A stretch of DNA of 64,000 bases. Source: Thiomonas arsenitoxydans. GTDB lineage: Bacteria > Pseudomonadota > Gammaproteobacteria > Burkholderiales > Burkholderiaceae_C. A program made the position numbers and the translations under genes. Numbering within the stretch: position 1 is the first letter of the stretch; each line of letters starts with the position of its first letter. The stretch spans positions 1,798,001 through 1,862,000 of the forward strand of contig NC_014145.1 in the NCBI RefSeq assembly GCF_000253115.1. The letters run 5' to 3'. Of this stretch, positions 25,221-33,181 are shown piece after piece. The notes under the pieces were generated by a model. That model was not told the origin of the DNA. It ran no database searches and saw only the letters and a program-made list of their open reading frames with translations.

Positions 25221-26834
25221 ATGCATCGACGCGATTTTCTGCGCGGCAGTGCGGCGAATTTCGCCGCGCTGGCGCCCTGGCCAATGGAATTCAAGCAACA
25301 AAAGCGGTCGCCACCGGCGCCGGCGCGCGGCATCGCGCACTTCGGAGATCCGCAGCAGTTCTCCTTCGACTGGTTGAAGGGGCTGGCGCAAGCGAAGTCG
25401 CTCACCGCTTACAGCGAACCGGTCGCGCCGCTGCCGGCTGCGGTGCAGAAGCTCTCCTGGGACCAGTGGCAGTCGATCCGCTACCGTCCCGAGCGCACGC
25501 TGTGGTGTGAGGACGATCTCTTCTTTCGCATCCGCTTCGATCACCTCGGCTACACCATGAAGCGCTCGGTGCGCATGTACGCCGTGGAGCGCAATACCGC
25601 GCGCCAGATCCTGTTCGATCCGACACTGTTCGACTACAGCCGCTCGGGGCTGAAGCCGGGTGAGATTCCTAAGCAATTGGGCTTTTCCGGATTCAACGTG
25701 CTGTTTCACACCAACTGGGAGGACGACCGGGCGGTGTTCCAGGGTGCCTCCTACTTCCGCGCCGTCGACGCCAGTGGCCAGTACGGCATGTCACAGCGTG
25801 GACTGGCGATCGACACAGGCATGGCCCGGCCGGAGGAATTCCCTGACTTCGTCGCCTTCTACCTGCAGAAGCCCGCACCCGAATCGACGCTGCTCACCGT
25901 GTATGCCCTGCTCGACTCCCCGAGCGTCACCGGCGCTTATCGTTTCATCATCGATGTGGCGAGCACCCTGGTGATGGACGTGGACTTCACGCTCTACCCG
26001 CGCCGTCGGATCGAGCGGCTGGGCATCGCGCCGGGCACCAGCATGTATCTGGTCGGGGAGAACGACCACCGCGTGGCCGACGACTGGCGCCCGCAGATCC
26101 ACGACTCGGACGGCCTGCAGATGCACACCGGCGTCGGAGAGTGGATCTGGCGGCCGCTTACCAACCCGGCGCATCTTCAGGTCAATTCCTACCTCGACGA
26201 CAATCCGCGCGGTTTCGGCCTGATGCAGCGCGACCATAACTTCGCCGACTACCAGGACGACGGGGTCTGGTACGACCGGCGGCCGAGTTGCTGGGTCGCC
26301 CCGAAGGGCGCCTGGGGCAAGGGCGCGGTCATGCTGGTGGAAATCCCCACCATCGATGAGACGATGGACAACATCGTGGCGTTCTGGAATCCGGCCGAGG
26401 AAATCGTTCCAGGCCGCGACTACAGCTACGGCTACCGCCTGTACTGGTGCCGCGAGAATCCCTTCGCATCCCGACTCGGACACGTCCAAGCGACCCGCGA
26501 CGGCATCGGCGGAATCGTCGGTCAGAAGCGCAGTGAGTTCTCCTGGCGCTTCGTGATCGATTTCGTCGGCGGTGATCTGCCGATGCTGGTCGCCAGCGAC
26601 AAAGTCCGCGCCGTGGTCAGCACCTCGCAGGGCCAGGTACAACTCGTGTCGGCCCGCCCGTTGCTGCCCCTCAAGGGCTGGCGCGCGATGTTCGACCTGG
26701 TGCCCGGTGAGGCCGTAGAGCCGATCAACCTCAGGCTGTTCCTGCAGCTCGACGGCCAGGCGCTCACCGAAACTTGGATCTACCAATACACGCCGCCGCC
26801 GCTCGCCGTGCAGCGCAGTTACGTCCAGACCTGA
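25221..26834 (+). CDS. opgD: Glucan biosynthesis protein OpgD (Tat-exported)
   Basis: OpgD and OpgG shape osmoregulated periplasmic glucans; E. coli members are beta-1,2-glucan hydrolases (family GH186). This 537-residue protein begins MHRRDFLRGSAANFAALAPW, a twin-arginine signal like that of E. coli OpgD. The MdoG domain runs from about residue 50 with FAPxxF-type stretches such as QFSFDWLKGLAQ, then YFRAVDASGQYGMSQRGLAIDTG and GFGLMQRDHNFADYQDD, the most conserved family segment. The ATG at 25221 follows GAGGACACATTG; a TTG at 25218 is the alternative. It converges on opgH. Confidence 0.9.
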   Translation: MHRRDFLRGSAANFAALAPWPMEFKQQKRSPPAPARGIAHFGDPQQFSFDWLKGLAQAKSLTAYSEPVAPLPAAVQKLSWDQWQSIRYRPERTLWCEDDLFFRIRFDHLGYTMKRSVRMYAVERNTARQILFDPTLFDYSRSGLKPGEIPKQLGFSGFNVLFHTNWEDDRAVFQGASYFRAVDASGQYGMSQRGLAIDTGMARPEEFPDFVAFYLQKPAPESTLLTVYALLDSPSVTGAYRFIIDVASTLVMDVDFTLYPRRRIERLGIAPGTSMYLVGENDHRVADDWRPQIHDSDGLQMHTGVGEWIWRPLTNPAHLQVNSYLDDNPRGFGLMQRDHNFADYQDDGVWYDRRPSCWVAPKGAWGKGAVMLVEIPTIDETMDNIVAFWNPAEEIVPGRDYSYGYRLYWCRENPFASRLGHVQATRDGIGGIVGQKRSEFSWRFVIDFVGGDLPMLVASDKVRAVVSTSQGQVQLVSARPLLPLKGWRAMFDLVPGEAVEPINLRLFLQLDGQALTETWIYQYTPPPLAVQRSYVQT

Positions 26835-26881
26835 CCATGGCGCCGCGGGGGCCTGACGCGCAGCGGCTGGTCTGGGGACGC

Positions 26882-28678
26882 TCAGGAATCCGGCTCCGGC
26901 GTCTCTTCCCCCAGTTGCGGAGCTGGCACCCAGAAAAAGCCCAAGGCATGGGCTAGGCTTCCCAGGCGCTCGCTGGAGGTCCAGCTAATCAGCCAGGGCG
27001 AACTCAGCAGCCCGAGCGTGATCGGCGAGAACCACAGGCCGACCACCGGGTCGAACCAGGCCAGCGCGGCGAAGGCCAGACCGAGCACGAGGTGCTCGCG
27101 CAGGTCGGCAAGGGTCGACAGCACCGGGATGCGGCGAGCCTCGCGCACCTGGGCCGACCAGCCGGAGGGAATTCCCAGCGCCATTGCCAGCAAGCTCTTG
27201 GTCTGGGTCATCATGATCACCGGCGCCATCAGCATCGCCAGGGGAATATCGAGCGCCACGGATCGCACGATGCGCGCAGCGCCGCCGAAGCTGCGCCTGC
27301 GGGCGGCGGACGACAGCATCCAGGTCAATCCCATCAGCTTGGGGCCGAACAGCAGCAGCAGCGTGAGCCACAGCACCCAGGAAGTCGAGATCCCCATCAG
27401 CGTGGCCTCGCGGGAAAAGATCACCTGCAAGGCGCTGGTCAGCAGCAGCAACAGCCAACCCGGCGAGGTCAGGTAGGCCGAGGCGCCGAGCAGCAGGTGC
27501 AGCCGGCTGGCCCAGTGCAGCCCCGAGGTGCCGAGCAGCCGCAGGTGTTGGAGGTTACCCTGCATCCAGCGCCTGTCGCGCTTGGCGTAGTCGATGATCG
27601 ACGGCGGGAATTCCTCGTAGCTGCCGTCGATCATCACCATGTGAACCGCCCAGCCACGTCGGCGCAGCAGAGCCGACTCGAACATGTCGTGGCTCTGAAT
27701 ATGGCCGCCTAACGGATGCTTGCCCGGCAACTCGGGCAGGCCGCAGCTCTGCGCGAACGCGCGCGTGCGCACAATCGCGTTGTGGCCCCAGAAATTGGCT
27801 TCCGAGCCCGACCACCACAGCAGGCCCGCTGTGGCGATGGGGCCGTAGGCTTCGCTGGCGAACTGCATCCAGCGCTGGAACAGGGTGTGCGCGTTAGTGA
27901 TCATCGGCACCGTCTGCAGCAATCCGATCGACGGCCGTTCCTCCATGATCGACGCCATGCCCACGATGGCGTCACCGCTCATCAGGCTGTCGGCGTCGAG
28001 CACCAGCATGCACTCGTAGGCGGCGCCGAACCGGCGCACCCAATCGGCGATGTTGCCCGGTTTGCGTGCGGTGTTGTGCTCGCGCCGTCGGTAGTACACC
28101 GCGATGGGGGCCTCGCGCGCCAACGCGAGCCACGCCGCCTGCTCGCGCTCGCCGTTGTCCTCGCTCGAGTCGCTCAGCACGAAAAAGTCGATCCAGGCGG
28201 CTCCCCCTGCCGCAGCGATGGAGCGCGCCATGGTGCGCACGCGGCCGAAGGTGGCGTCGACATCCTCGTTGTAGATTGGCATCAGTACCGCGACGCGATG
28301 GCGCAGCGGCTGCGCCGGGCTGGGTACCGGCGTGAAGCCCGGATGATCCCCGCTGATCAGCTTGTAGAAGCCGATGGCCGAATTCACGAAACCGAAGGAG
28401 ATCCACCCGAACAGCGGCACGAACATCACCAGCAGCACGATGTCGAGCGCGTTGACCTGTTCGCGCGCGAGCACCATGCGCAGTTGCGTGGACGCCGCCA
28501 GCGCGAGCACGGCCGTCAGCGCGATGAGCAGCAGGCGCTTGATCAGCAGGCCGTGCGGCTGGGTTTTCACCTCGATCGCTCCCGGAGGCGGGCCGTCCAG
28601 GCGCTGGATGGGCATGTCCAGCGCGGCCTCGGGAGGCAGCATCGGGGGCGCGGGGTTTATCGCGTGATTAGCGGACAT
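26882..28678 (-). CDS. opgH: Short OpgH-type glucan glucosyltransferase
   Basis: OpgH is the inner-membrane GT2 enzyme that builds the beta-1,2-glucan backbone from UDP-glucose and passes it to the periplasm. The catalytic residues are visible: MPIYNEDVD (133-141), DAD (228-230), SHDMFE (329-334) and the RDRRW motif (367-371). Two helices precede and about five follow the catalytic domain. At 598 residues it is much shorter than E. coli OpgH (about 847), lacking most of the N-terminal cytoplasmic extension. It is the last gene of an overlapping four-gene operon. Confidence 0.9.
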   Translation of the reverse strand: MSANHAINPAPPMLPPEAALDMPIQRLDGPPPGAIEVKTQPHGLLIKRLLLIALTAVLALAASTQLRMVLAREQVNALDIVLLVMFVPLFGWISFGFVNSAIGFYKLISGDHPGFTPVPSPAQPLRHRVAVLMPIYNEDVDATFGRVRTMARSIAAAGGAAWIDFFVLSDSSEDNGEREQAAWLALAREAPIAVYYRRREHNTARKPGNIADWVRRFGAAYECMLVLDADSLMSGDAIVGMASIMEERPSIGLLQTVPMITNAHTLFQRWMQFASEAYGPIATAGLLWWSGSEANFWGHNAIVRTRAFAQSCGLPELPGKHPLGGHIQSHDMFESALLRRRGWAVHMVMIDGSYEEFPPSIIDYAKRDRRWMQGNLQHLRLLGTSGLHWASRLHLLLGASAYLTSPGWLLLLLTSALQVIFSREATLMGISTSWVLWLTLLLLFGPKLMGLTWMLSSAARRRSFGGAARIVRSVALDIPLAMLMAPVIMMTQTKSLLAMALGIPSGWSAQVREARRIPVLSTLADLREHLVLGLAFAALAWFDPVVGLWFSPITLGLLSSPWLISWTSSERLGSLAHALGFFWVPAPQLGEETPEPDS

Positions 28679-28699
28679 GGCGTATGCGTGCGCGGTGAC

Positions 28700-30229
28700 T
28701 CAATCCTCGAGCGTGACCACGACGGTCTCACTGAGCGCCTGCGTCCCGCGGCGCAGGAACAAGCGGAACTCCTTTTGCGCCAGCCCCGTCAGGCGCAGGT
28801 CCAGCACGACGCGCCAGGAATTTTTGCGGCCGTACAGGCGATGGGCGCGCAGGCCCATGACCGCGGAGGCCGGCAGGTTGGTCAGCGCCTGCACGCCGCT
28901 GGCATCATCCAGCCCGGCCAGCACATCGCCGCGGAAGTCGAACACGTACTTGCGCGTGGACGGATCGGGCGGGGTGTCGGCCTGGCCGGCCGGCCCGATC
29001 AACAGATTGCAGCAGTGCGCGTTGGCGTCGGTGCTGGGATCGGCGGATGTCCACGTCAACCGGTACGCCACGTCGCGGCGCTGTCCGGCACGCGCCGGTT
29101 CGTCGGCAACCCAGAATGCGCCGATGTTGTCCACGGTCTCCGAGACCGACGCCATCTCGTAGAGCATCACGCTGCCCGTGCCCCAGTCGCCCTGGGGCTG
29201 CACCCACAGCGAAGGCCGCAGTTCGTAGAACAATTCGTCGTCCTCGTAGTTGGTGAAATCGCGATCGCGCTGCATGAGGCCGAAGCCGCTCGGGTGATCG
29301 GCGCGGAAGGCGTTCACGCGCGCCTGAGCCGGGTTGTGGAGCGGGCGCCAGATGCGCTCGCCGGCTCCGGTGCGGATGGCCAGGCCCCCGGAGTCGTGCA
29401 CCTGCGGGCGCCAATCGCCGATCGGATGGGGGTGGGGCATGCCGTCAGCGCGCGTCTGGTCGTAGAGGAACATGCTGGTCTGCGGGGCGATGCCCAGGCG
29501 CTGCACATCGCGTCGCAGGAAGAGTGCACAACGCACGTCCTGCACCACGTCCACGCCCTCGTGACGCCAGGTGTCGATGGCGTAGGCCCCGGCCAGCGAA
29601 GGGCCGTCGAGTAGGGCGTGGGTGATCACGTGGTCGTCCGACGGCTGCTCGATCCAGAAGTCGGTGAATACTGGGAACTCCTCCGGCTCCGGCAGGCCGG
29701 TGTCCACCGAGATGGCCCGTGCCGAGAGGCCGTAACGGTTGGATGTCCCCGAGCAGCGAAAGTACGAGGCCCCGAGAAAAGCCATCCAGTCGGTGCGCGC
29801 GTCGGGCGCCAGCACGCGCCAGCCAGCCGGATCGGCGGTCTGTCCGCCGCCGAACAGCCCGTGCGTGTCGATCAGTCTCCTGGCCACGCCGTGGTCGACG
29901 ACATGGATCGACACGGCCAGCGGCGCCACGCCACGGCGCGGCGGGAACAGGCGCACCGTGCCCGTCACCGCTTCGGCGGCGCCGTAGGCCAGGCGCACGA
30001 AGGCGCCGGAGTCCAATGCCGCGTGCGCCGACGGCCGGGGCGCCACGTAGGGACGGCCCGCGAGCCGGCGCGCGCGCTCGACCAGCAGATCCCAGGAAAA
30101 CGGCCGCGGCGCCCCCCAGCGGCCGCCGCCTGCGGCGAAGGCCATGCCGGGTTGCAGCAGCCCGGCGGCCAGCGAAGCAAGCGCGCCGCCGGCCTGGCGG
30201 CGGGTGAACTTGGGAGCGGAGGGGGTCAT
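28700..30229 (-). CDS. opgG: Glucan biosynthesis protein of the OpgG/OpgD family
   Basis: This 509-residue MdoG-domain protein is a second copy of the family in the window. The N-terminus has FTRRQAGGALASLAAG, a twin-arginine-like export signal, with cleavage after about FAAGGG. The domain includes PFSWDLLVERARRLAG, YFRCSGTSNRYGLSARAISVDTG and FGLMQRDRDFTNYEDDE. Its ATG overlaps the stop of the periplasmic adaptor gene (ATGA), and opgH follows 21 bases later. Whether it is functionally OpgG or OpgD cannot be decided; the opgG symbol rests on its place before opgH. Confidence 0.85.
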   Translation of the reverse strand: MTPSAPKFTRRQAGGALASLAAGLLQPGMAFAAGGGRWGAPRPFSWDLLVERARRLAGRPYVAPRPSAHAALDSGAFVRLAYGAAEAVTGTVRLFPPRRGVAPLAVSIHVVDHGVARRLIDTHGLFGGGQTADPAGWRVLAPDARTDWMAFLGASYFRCSGTSNRYGLSARAISVDTGLPEPEEFPVFTDFWIEQPSDDHVITHALLDGPSLAGAYAIDTWRHEGVDVVQDVRCALFLRRDVQRLGIAPQTSMFLYDQTRADGMPHPHPIGDWRPQVHDSGGLAIRTGAGERIWRPLHNPAQARVNAFRADHPSGFGLMQRDRDFTNYEDDELFYELRPSLWVQPQGDWGTGSVMLYEMASVSETVDNIGAFWVADEPARAGQRRDVAYRLTWTSADPSTDANAHCCNLLIGPAGQADTPPDPSTRKYVFDFRGDVLAGLDDASGVQALTNLPASAVMGLRAHRLYGRKNSWRVVLDLRLTGLAQKEFRLFLRRGTQALSETVVVTLED

Positions 30230-31461
30230 GGTGCCGTGGGGGTCGATGGCGCGATGGCTGGGTCACGGATCGGAAGACCGGGTTTCGGGCCTGACGCGCC
30301 CGGCGCCGCGCGCCAGCCGATGATCGCCAGTTGTCCCGGACGCACCGGCCCGCCGAGGATCTGCGTGCGATGGCCGTCGCTGGGACCGGCGATGATGGAC
30401 ACGCTGCGCGCCGTGCCGTCGCGATCGAGCAGGCAGAGGCTGCTGCGTTCGAGTTCGGGTTGCGTCGAGCAATGGGGGGCGAAGGCCAGCGCCGTGTTCG
30501 GCGCCAGCAGCACATGGTGGCGAACCGGCAGGGTCATTTTGAGCGTGGCCGCGGCGGCCGGCGGAATGCGCGGATCGGGCGCCAGCGCGAACTCGGCCTG
30601 GCGCACACCCGCCGGGTCGGTGGTGGTACGCAGCAAAGTGGCAGCGCGCTCTGCGCCATCGATACCGGAGATGACCACCTGTGCCGACTGCCCCGCGGGC
30701 AGCGTCCCGATACCAGGGGGCAGCGGCACGATTACGCGCGCGGGGGCGTCCAGCGGCGCCAGTTGGAGCAGCGGCTGTCCGGCCCGGACCTGACTGCCCG
30801 GCGCCACCAGCGGCCGGACCACCACCCCGGCGATGGGAGCGCGCGGCAGCGTGGCCTGCAGATTGGCCATGTCGTCGTCGAGGCGGCGCTGGGCCGCAGC
30901 GAGCAGCACACGATCCCGCCGCACCGCGAGTGCCGCGCTGCGCACCGCCGCGAGCGCGGTGTCCATCTCGTCCAGCGAGGGCACGCGGTGGGCCGACTCG
31001 TGCCACACCTTGTCGTACCGCGCGATCCGGGCGTCGGCCAGCCTGGACTCCACGAAGGCACGCGCCAGTTGGTCGCGCGCGGCGGCCAGCGTCAGGCGGT
31101 CGGCATCGATAGCCTGTGCAAAAGCGCTGGTATCCACCACGGCCAGCGCCTGGCCGGGCGCCACCGTGTCGCCCGGAGCCACCGGTACTGCGGTGATCAA
31201 GGCATCTCGCGGCGCGCGCACCGTAATTTCGCCGACCAGGTAGGCCCGGCCTTTGATGGACAGCTGCGGACGCAGGTCGCCGCGAATGATCGGCGCCATG
31301 TAGTACGGGGTCGTGTTGCCCTCGAGAAAACGCAGCAGCAAGCTGCCCGCCACCCCCAGCGCCAGCAGCAGCAGCGTGATGCTGATCCAGCGCCGCGCGC
31401 GACTGCGTGGGCGCGCGTCGAGCAGCACATCGACCTGCGAGGCGTCGTTCGGCTCAGTCAC
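30226..31461 (-). CDS. HlyD/RND-type periplasmic adaptor (membrane fusion protein)
   Basis: The 411-residue protein has a short cytoplasmic start, one membrane anchor (about residues 25-45, ITLLLLALGVAGSLLLRFL) and a lipoyl/biotinyl-like half-motif (ITVRAPRDALITAVPVAPGD). An alpha-helical hairpin of about 90 residues follows, then the second half-motif APIAGVVVRPLVAPGSQV and beta-barrel domains. Such adaptors bridge an inner-membrane pump to an outer-membrane factor. The GTG start at 31461 overlaps the stop of the outer-membrane factor gene by 8 bases; the longer frame upstream is a shadow of that gene. No pump gene is adjacent. Confidence 0.82.
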   Translation of the reverse strand: MTEPNDASQVDVLLDARPRSRARRWISITLLLLALGVAGSLLLRFLEGNTTPYYMAPIIRGDLRPQLSIKGRAYLVGEITVRAPRDALITAVPVAPGDTVAPGQALAVVDTSAFAQAIDADRLTLAAARDQLARAFVESRLADARIARYDKVWHESAHRVPSLDEMDTALAAVRSAALAVRRDRVLLAAAQRRLDDDMANLQATLPRAPIAGVVVRPLVAPGSQVRAGQPLLQLAPLDAPARVIVPLPPGIGTLPAGQSAQVVISGIDGAERAATLLRTTTDPAGVRQAEFALAPDPRIPPAAAATLKMTLPVRHHVLLAPNTALAFAPHCSTQPELERSSLCLLDRDGTARSVSIIAGPSDGHRTQILGGPVRPGQLAIIGWRAAPGASGPKPGLPIRDPAIAPSTPTAP

Positions 31462-32482
31462 TGCATGCTCCGACTGCCAACGGCATGTCTCCGACCGAGC
31501 TGCGCGTCGGCTCGCGCAGTCTGGCCTGGTTCCTGCGCAGACCGACGTCGGTCCACAGATCGATCGCCGCGCGCGCCAGCCGCGCCCGGGTGTCGATGCG
31601 CGCCTCGCGCACCGACAGTTGCGCGGTTTGCGCCACGTACAGCGAGGCGAAATCGCCGGTTCCCAGACGGTAGGCGGCGCGCGCATCGTCCGCGGTGCGT
31701 TCAGCGTCGCGCTCGAGCTCGGGCAGTGCGGCCTCGCGCGCCTGCACCTCGGCCAGCGCGGCGCGCAGGCCAGCCGCTTGCGCGTCGTCGCATGCCGCCG
31801 CGGCCGCGCCGTCGGCGTCGAGCCAAGGCACTTGAGCGCCGTCGGCGATCCACAATCCCAGTTGCCATGGCGCGACCGCCGCACGCCGCGCCAGCGTCGC
31901 TTCTGCCGCGGCCAGGCGAGCGCGCGTGTCGGCAAGCGCGCTCGCATTGGTGCCGATCAGCGACGCCGCCAGTCCGCTGTCAACCCCCGAGACCAGCCCG
32001 GCCTCGTAGCGCCAGCGCGCGAAATCGGCATCGTCGTGGAACCGATCCTGGAACGCCTGGCGCAAGGCGAGGTTCCATTGCAGGCGGCGCACCTCGACGT
32101 AGGCGCGCGCGATGCGCGCGGCCTTGCGCTGGCGCACGTCGGCCAGCCGCACGGCCTGCACTTCGGGGGAATCGGGCATCTGCTGCAGCATGCGGCCGAC
32201 CCAGCGGGCAAGGCGGAAGCGCCACTGTTGCGAGCGCGCCTGCAGGTCGGCCAGGGCGCGGGCTTCGCTGACCAGCAGCGGGTCCGCCGCCAGCCCGTGG
32301 TTGATCAGCCGAGCCAGCAAGGGGTCGTCGACCTCTGTCCACCACGGCACACTGGGAGCCGAGTCGGCGCTCACTGCGGCTTCGGATATCTGTGCACCGG
32401 CGGGGCTTTGCAGCGAGGCGCAACCGCCCAACGTGCACAGCACGAGTAACCCGATCCAAAGGGCTTGGAATGTTCTGAACAA
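31454..32482 (-). CDS. Outer-membrane efflux factor (TolC/NodT type), lipoprotein
   Basis: A lipoprotein signal, RTFQALWIGLLVLCTLGGC, ends in the lipobox Cys. The rest is two repeats of long Ala/Arg/Leu helices (ARALADLQARSQQWRFRL; YRLGTGDFASLYVAQTAQLS) typical of outer-membrane factors. About 342 residues from the TTG at 32482 is shorter than the usual 450-480, so the barrel or one helical pair may be reduced. The longer GTG start at 32602 would place 40 residues before the signal, so it was not used. It heads the operon with the adaptor, opgG and opgH. Confidence 0.72.
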   Translation of the reverse strand: MFRTFQALWIGLLVLCTLGGCASLQSPAGAQISEAAVSADSAPSVPWWTEVDDPLLARLINHGLAADPLLVSEARALADLQARSQQWRFRLARWVGRMLQQMPDSPEVQAVRLADVRQRKAARIARAYVEVRRLQWNLALRQAFQDRFHDDADFARWRYEAGLVSGVDSGLAASLIGTNASALADTRARLAAAEATLARRAAVAPWQLGLWIADGAQVPWLDADGAAAAACDDAQAAGLRAALAEVQAREAALPELERDAERTADDARAAYRLGTGDFASLYVAQTAQLSVREARIDTRARLARAAIDLWTDVGLRRNQARLREPTRSSVGDMPLAVGACSD

Positions 32483-32576
32483 GGGGCGTCGGAATCTGAA
32501 ACAGGAGGCAAAAATCGATGCCGTGATGGGGGAATGGTACGAAGTGTCGCGGCCTGCACCCGCGCCGACGACGCTT

Positions 32577-32744
32577 TCATGTGCCAACCGGAACGCGCTC
32601 ACGGTAGGGCATGAGTGTACCTACCGCCGCGAGCACAAAGTCGCTTCTGGCGGAGTCGAACCAGACTTCGTCGTAGCCGCCGACCTGATTGAAAGCCCTC
32701 AGAATCTTGTCCGAAACGGGATCGAGCAGTAATGCAACTGCCTT
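32577..32744 (-). pseudogene. Remnant of a YVTN-type beta-propeller gene
   Basis: The 365 bases between the efflux factor and the MazG-like gene hold one protein-like stretch. A frame without a start codon reads KAVALLLDPVSDKILRAF, then GGYDEVWFDSARSDFVLAAV, and stops at 32577. The GGYDEVW motif followed by hydrophobic strands recalls YncE/SMP-30 beta-propeller repeats. It is probably a residue of a lost gene. Elsewhere in the gap (32483-32576 and 32745-32847) I see only a weak CCGGG/CCCGG hairpin near 32794-32815. Confidence 0.35.
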
Positions 32745-32847
32745 GAAACTGGAAGTGGGTGGCGCAGCGAGGGATAGACGGTTTCAGGGGAGCCGGGTAA
32801 CGCAAAAATGCCCGGTCGGAAATAATCCTATTTTCAGCGGGCGGCGC

Positions 32848-33162
32848 TCAGCTTGCTGGATATTTCAGGGCGTTTTTGCCGATTTTCTGTTCCACCGCCT
32901 GTTGTAGATCCACGCCGGTGTGATCGGCGATCTGCACGAGATAGATCAGCACGTCGGCGATTTCGTCGGCGAGGTGCTGTTGAATTTCAGGGTCTTGTCC
33001 GGCCTGCTGCGATTGCTCGGGCGTCATCCACTGGAAAATTTCCACCAGTTCGCCAGCCTCGACGATCATTGCCATCGCCAGGTTTTTCGGCGTTTGATAG
33101 GGCGCCCAATTGCGGTCGGCGGAAAACTGTCGCAAGCGGGCTTGCAGGGCGGGAATGTCCAA
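32848..33162 (-). CDS. MazG-like nucleotide pyrophosphohydrolase
   Basis: The 104-residue protein is a single MazG-like domain of the RS21-C6/dCTPase type. It shows the metal-binding EAGELVEIFQWM and DEIADVLIYLVQIAD, with Glu and Asp residues that hold Mg2+. It should hydrolyse non-canonical or excess dNTPs to the monophosphates. No ATG lies near; a TTG at 33162 preceded by AGAGGAGC at the right distance was chosen. It follows glnD by 19 bases on the same strand. Confidence 0.8.
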   Translation of the reverse strand: MDIPALQARLRQFSADRNWAPYQTPKNLAMAMIVEAGELVEIFQWMTPEQSQQAGQDPEIQQHLADEIADVLIYLVQIADHTGVDLQQAVEQKIGKNALKYPAS

Positions 33163-33181
33163 GCGGTGTGCTCCTCTGACG

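Noticed and set aside
27716..29614. 632-codon plus-strand frame across opgH and opgG
   Set aside because: Antisense to two well-supported genes; composition is of shadow type.
32483..32602. Longer GTG start for the outer-membrane factor
   Set aside because: It would put 40 residues in front of a clear lipoprotein signal peptide, which must lie at the N-terminus to work.
32645..32670. Minus-strand GGTTCGACTCC resembling the T-arm of a tRNA
   Set aside because: The flanking bases do not form a five-pair T stem and no acceptor or anticodon stem can be built; the bases read as part of the beta-propeller remnant.
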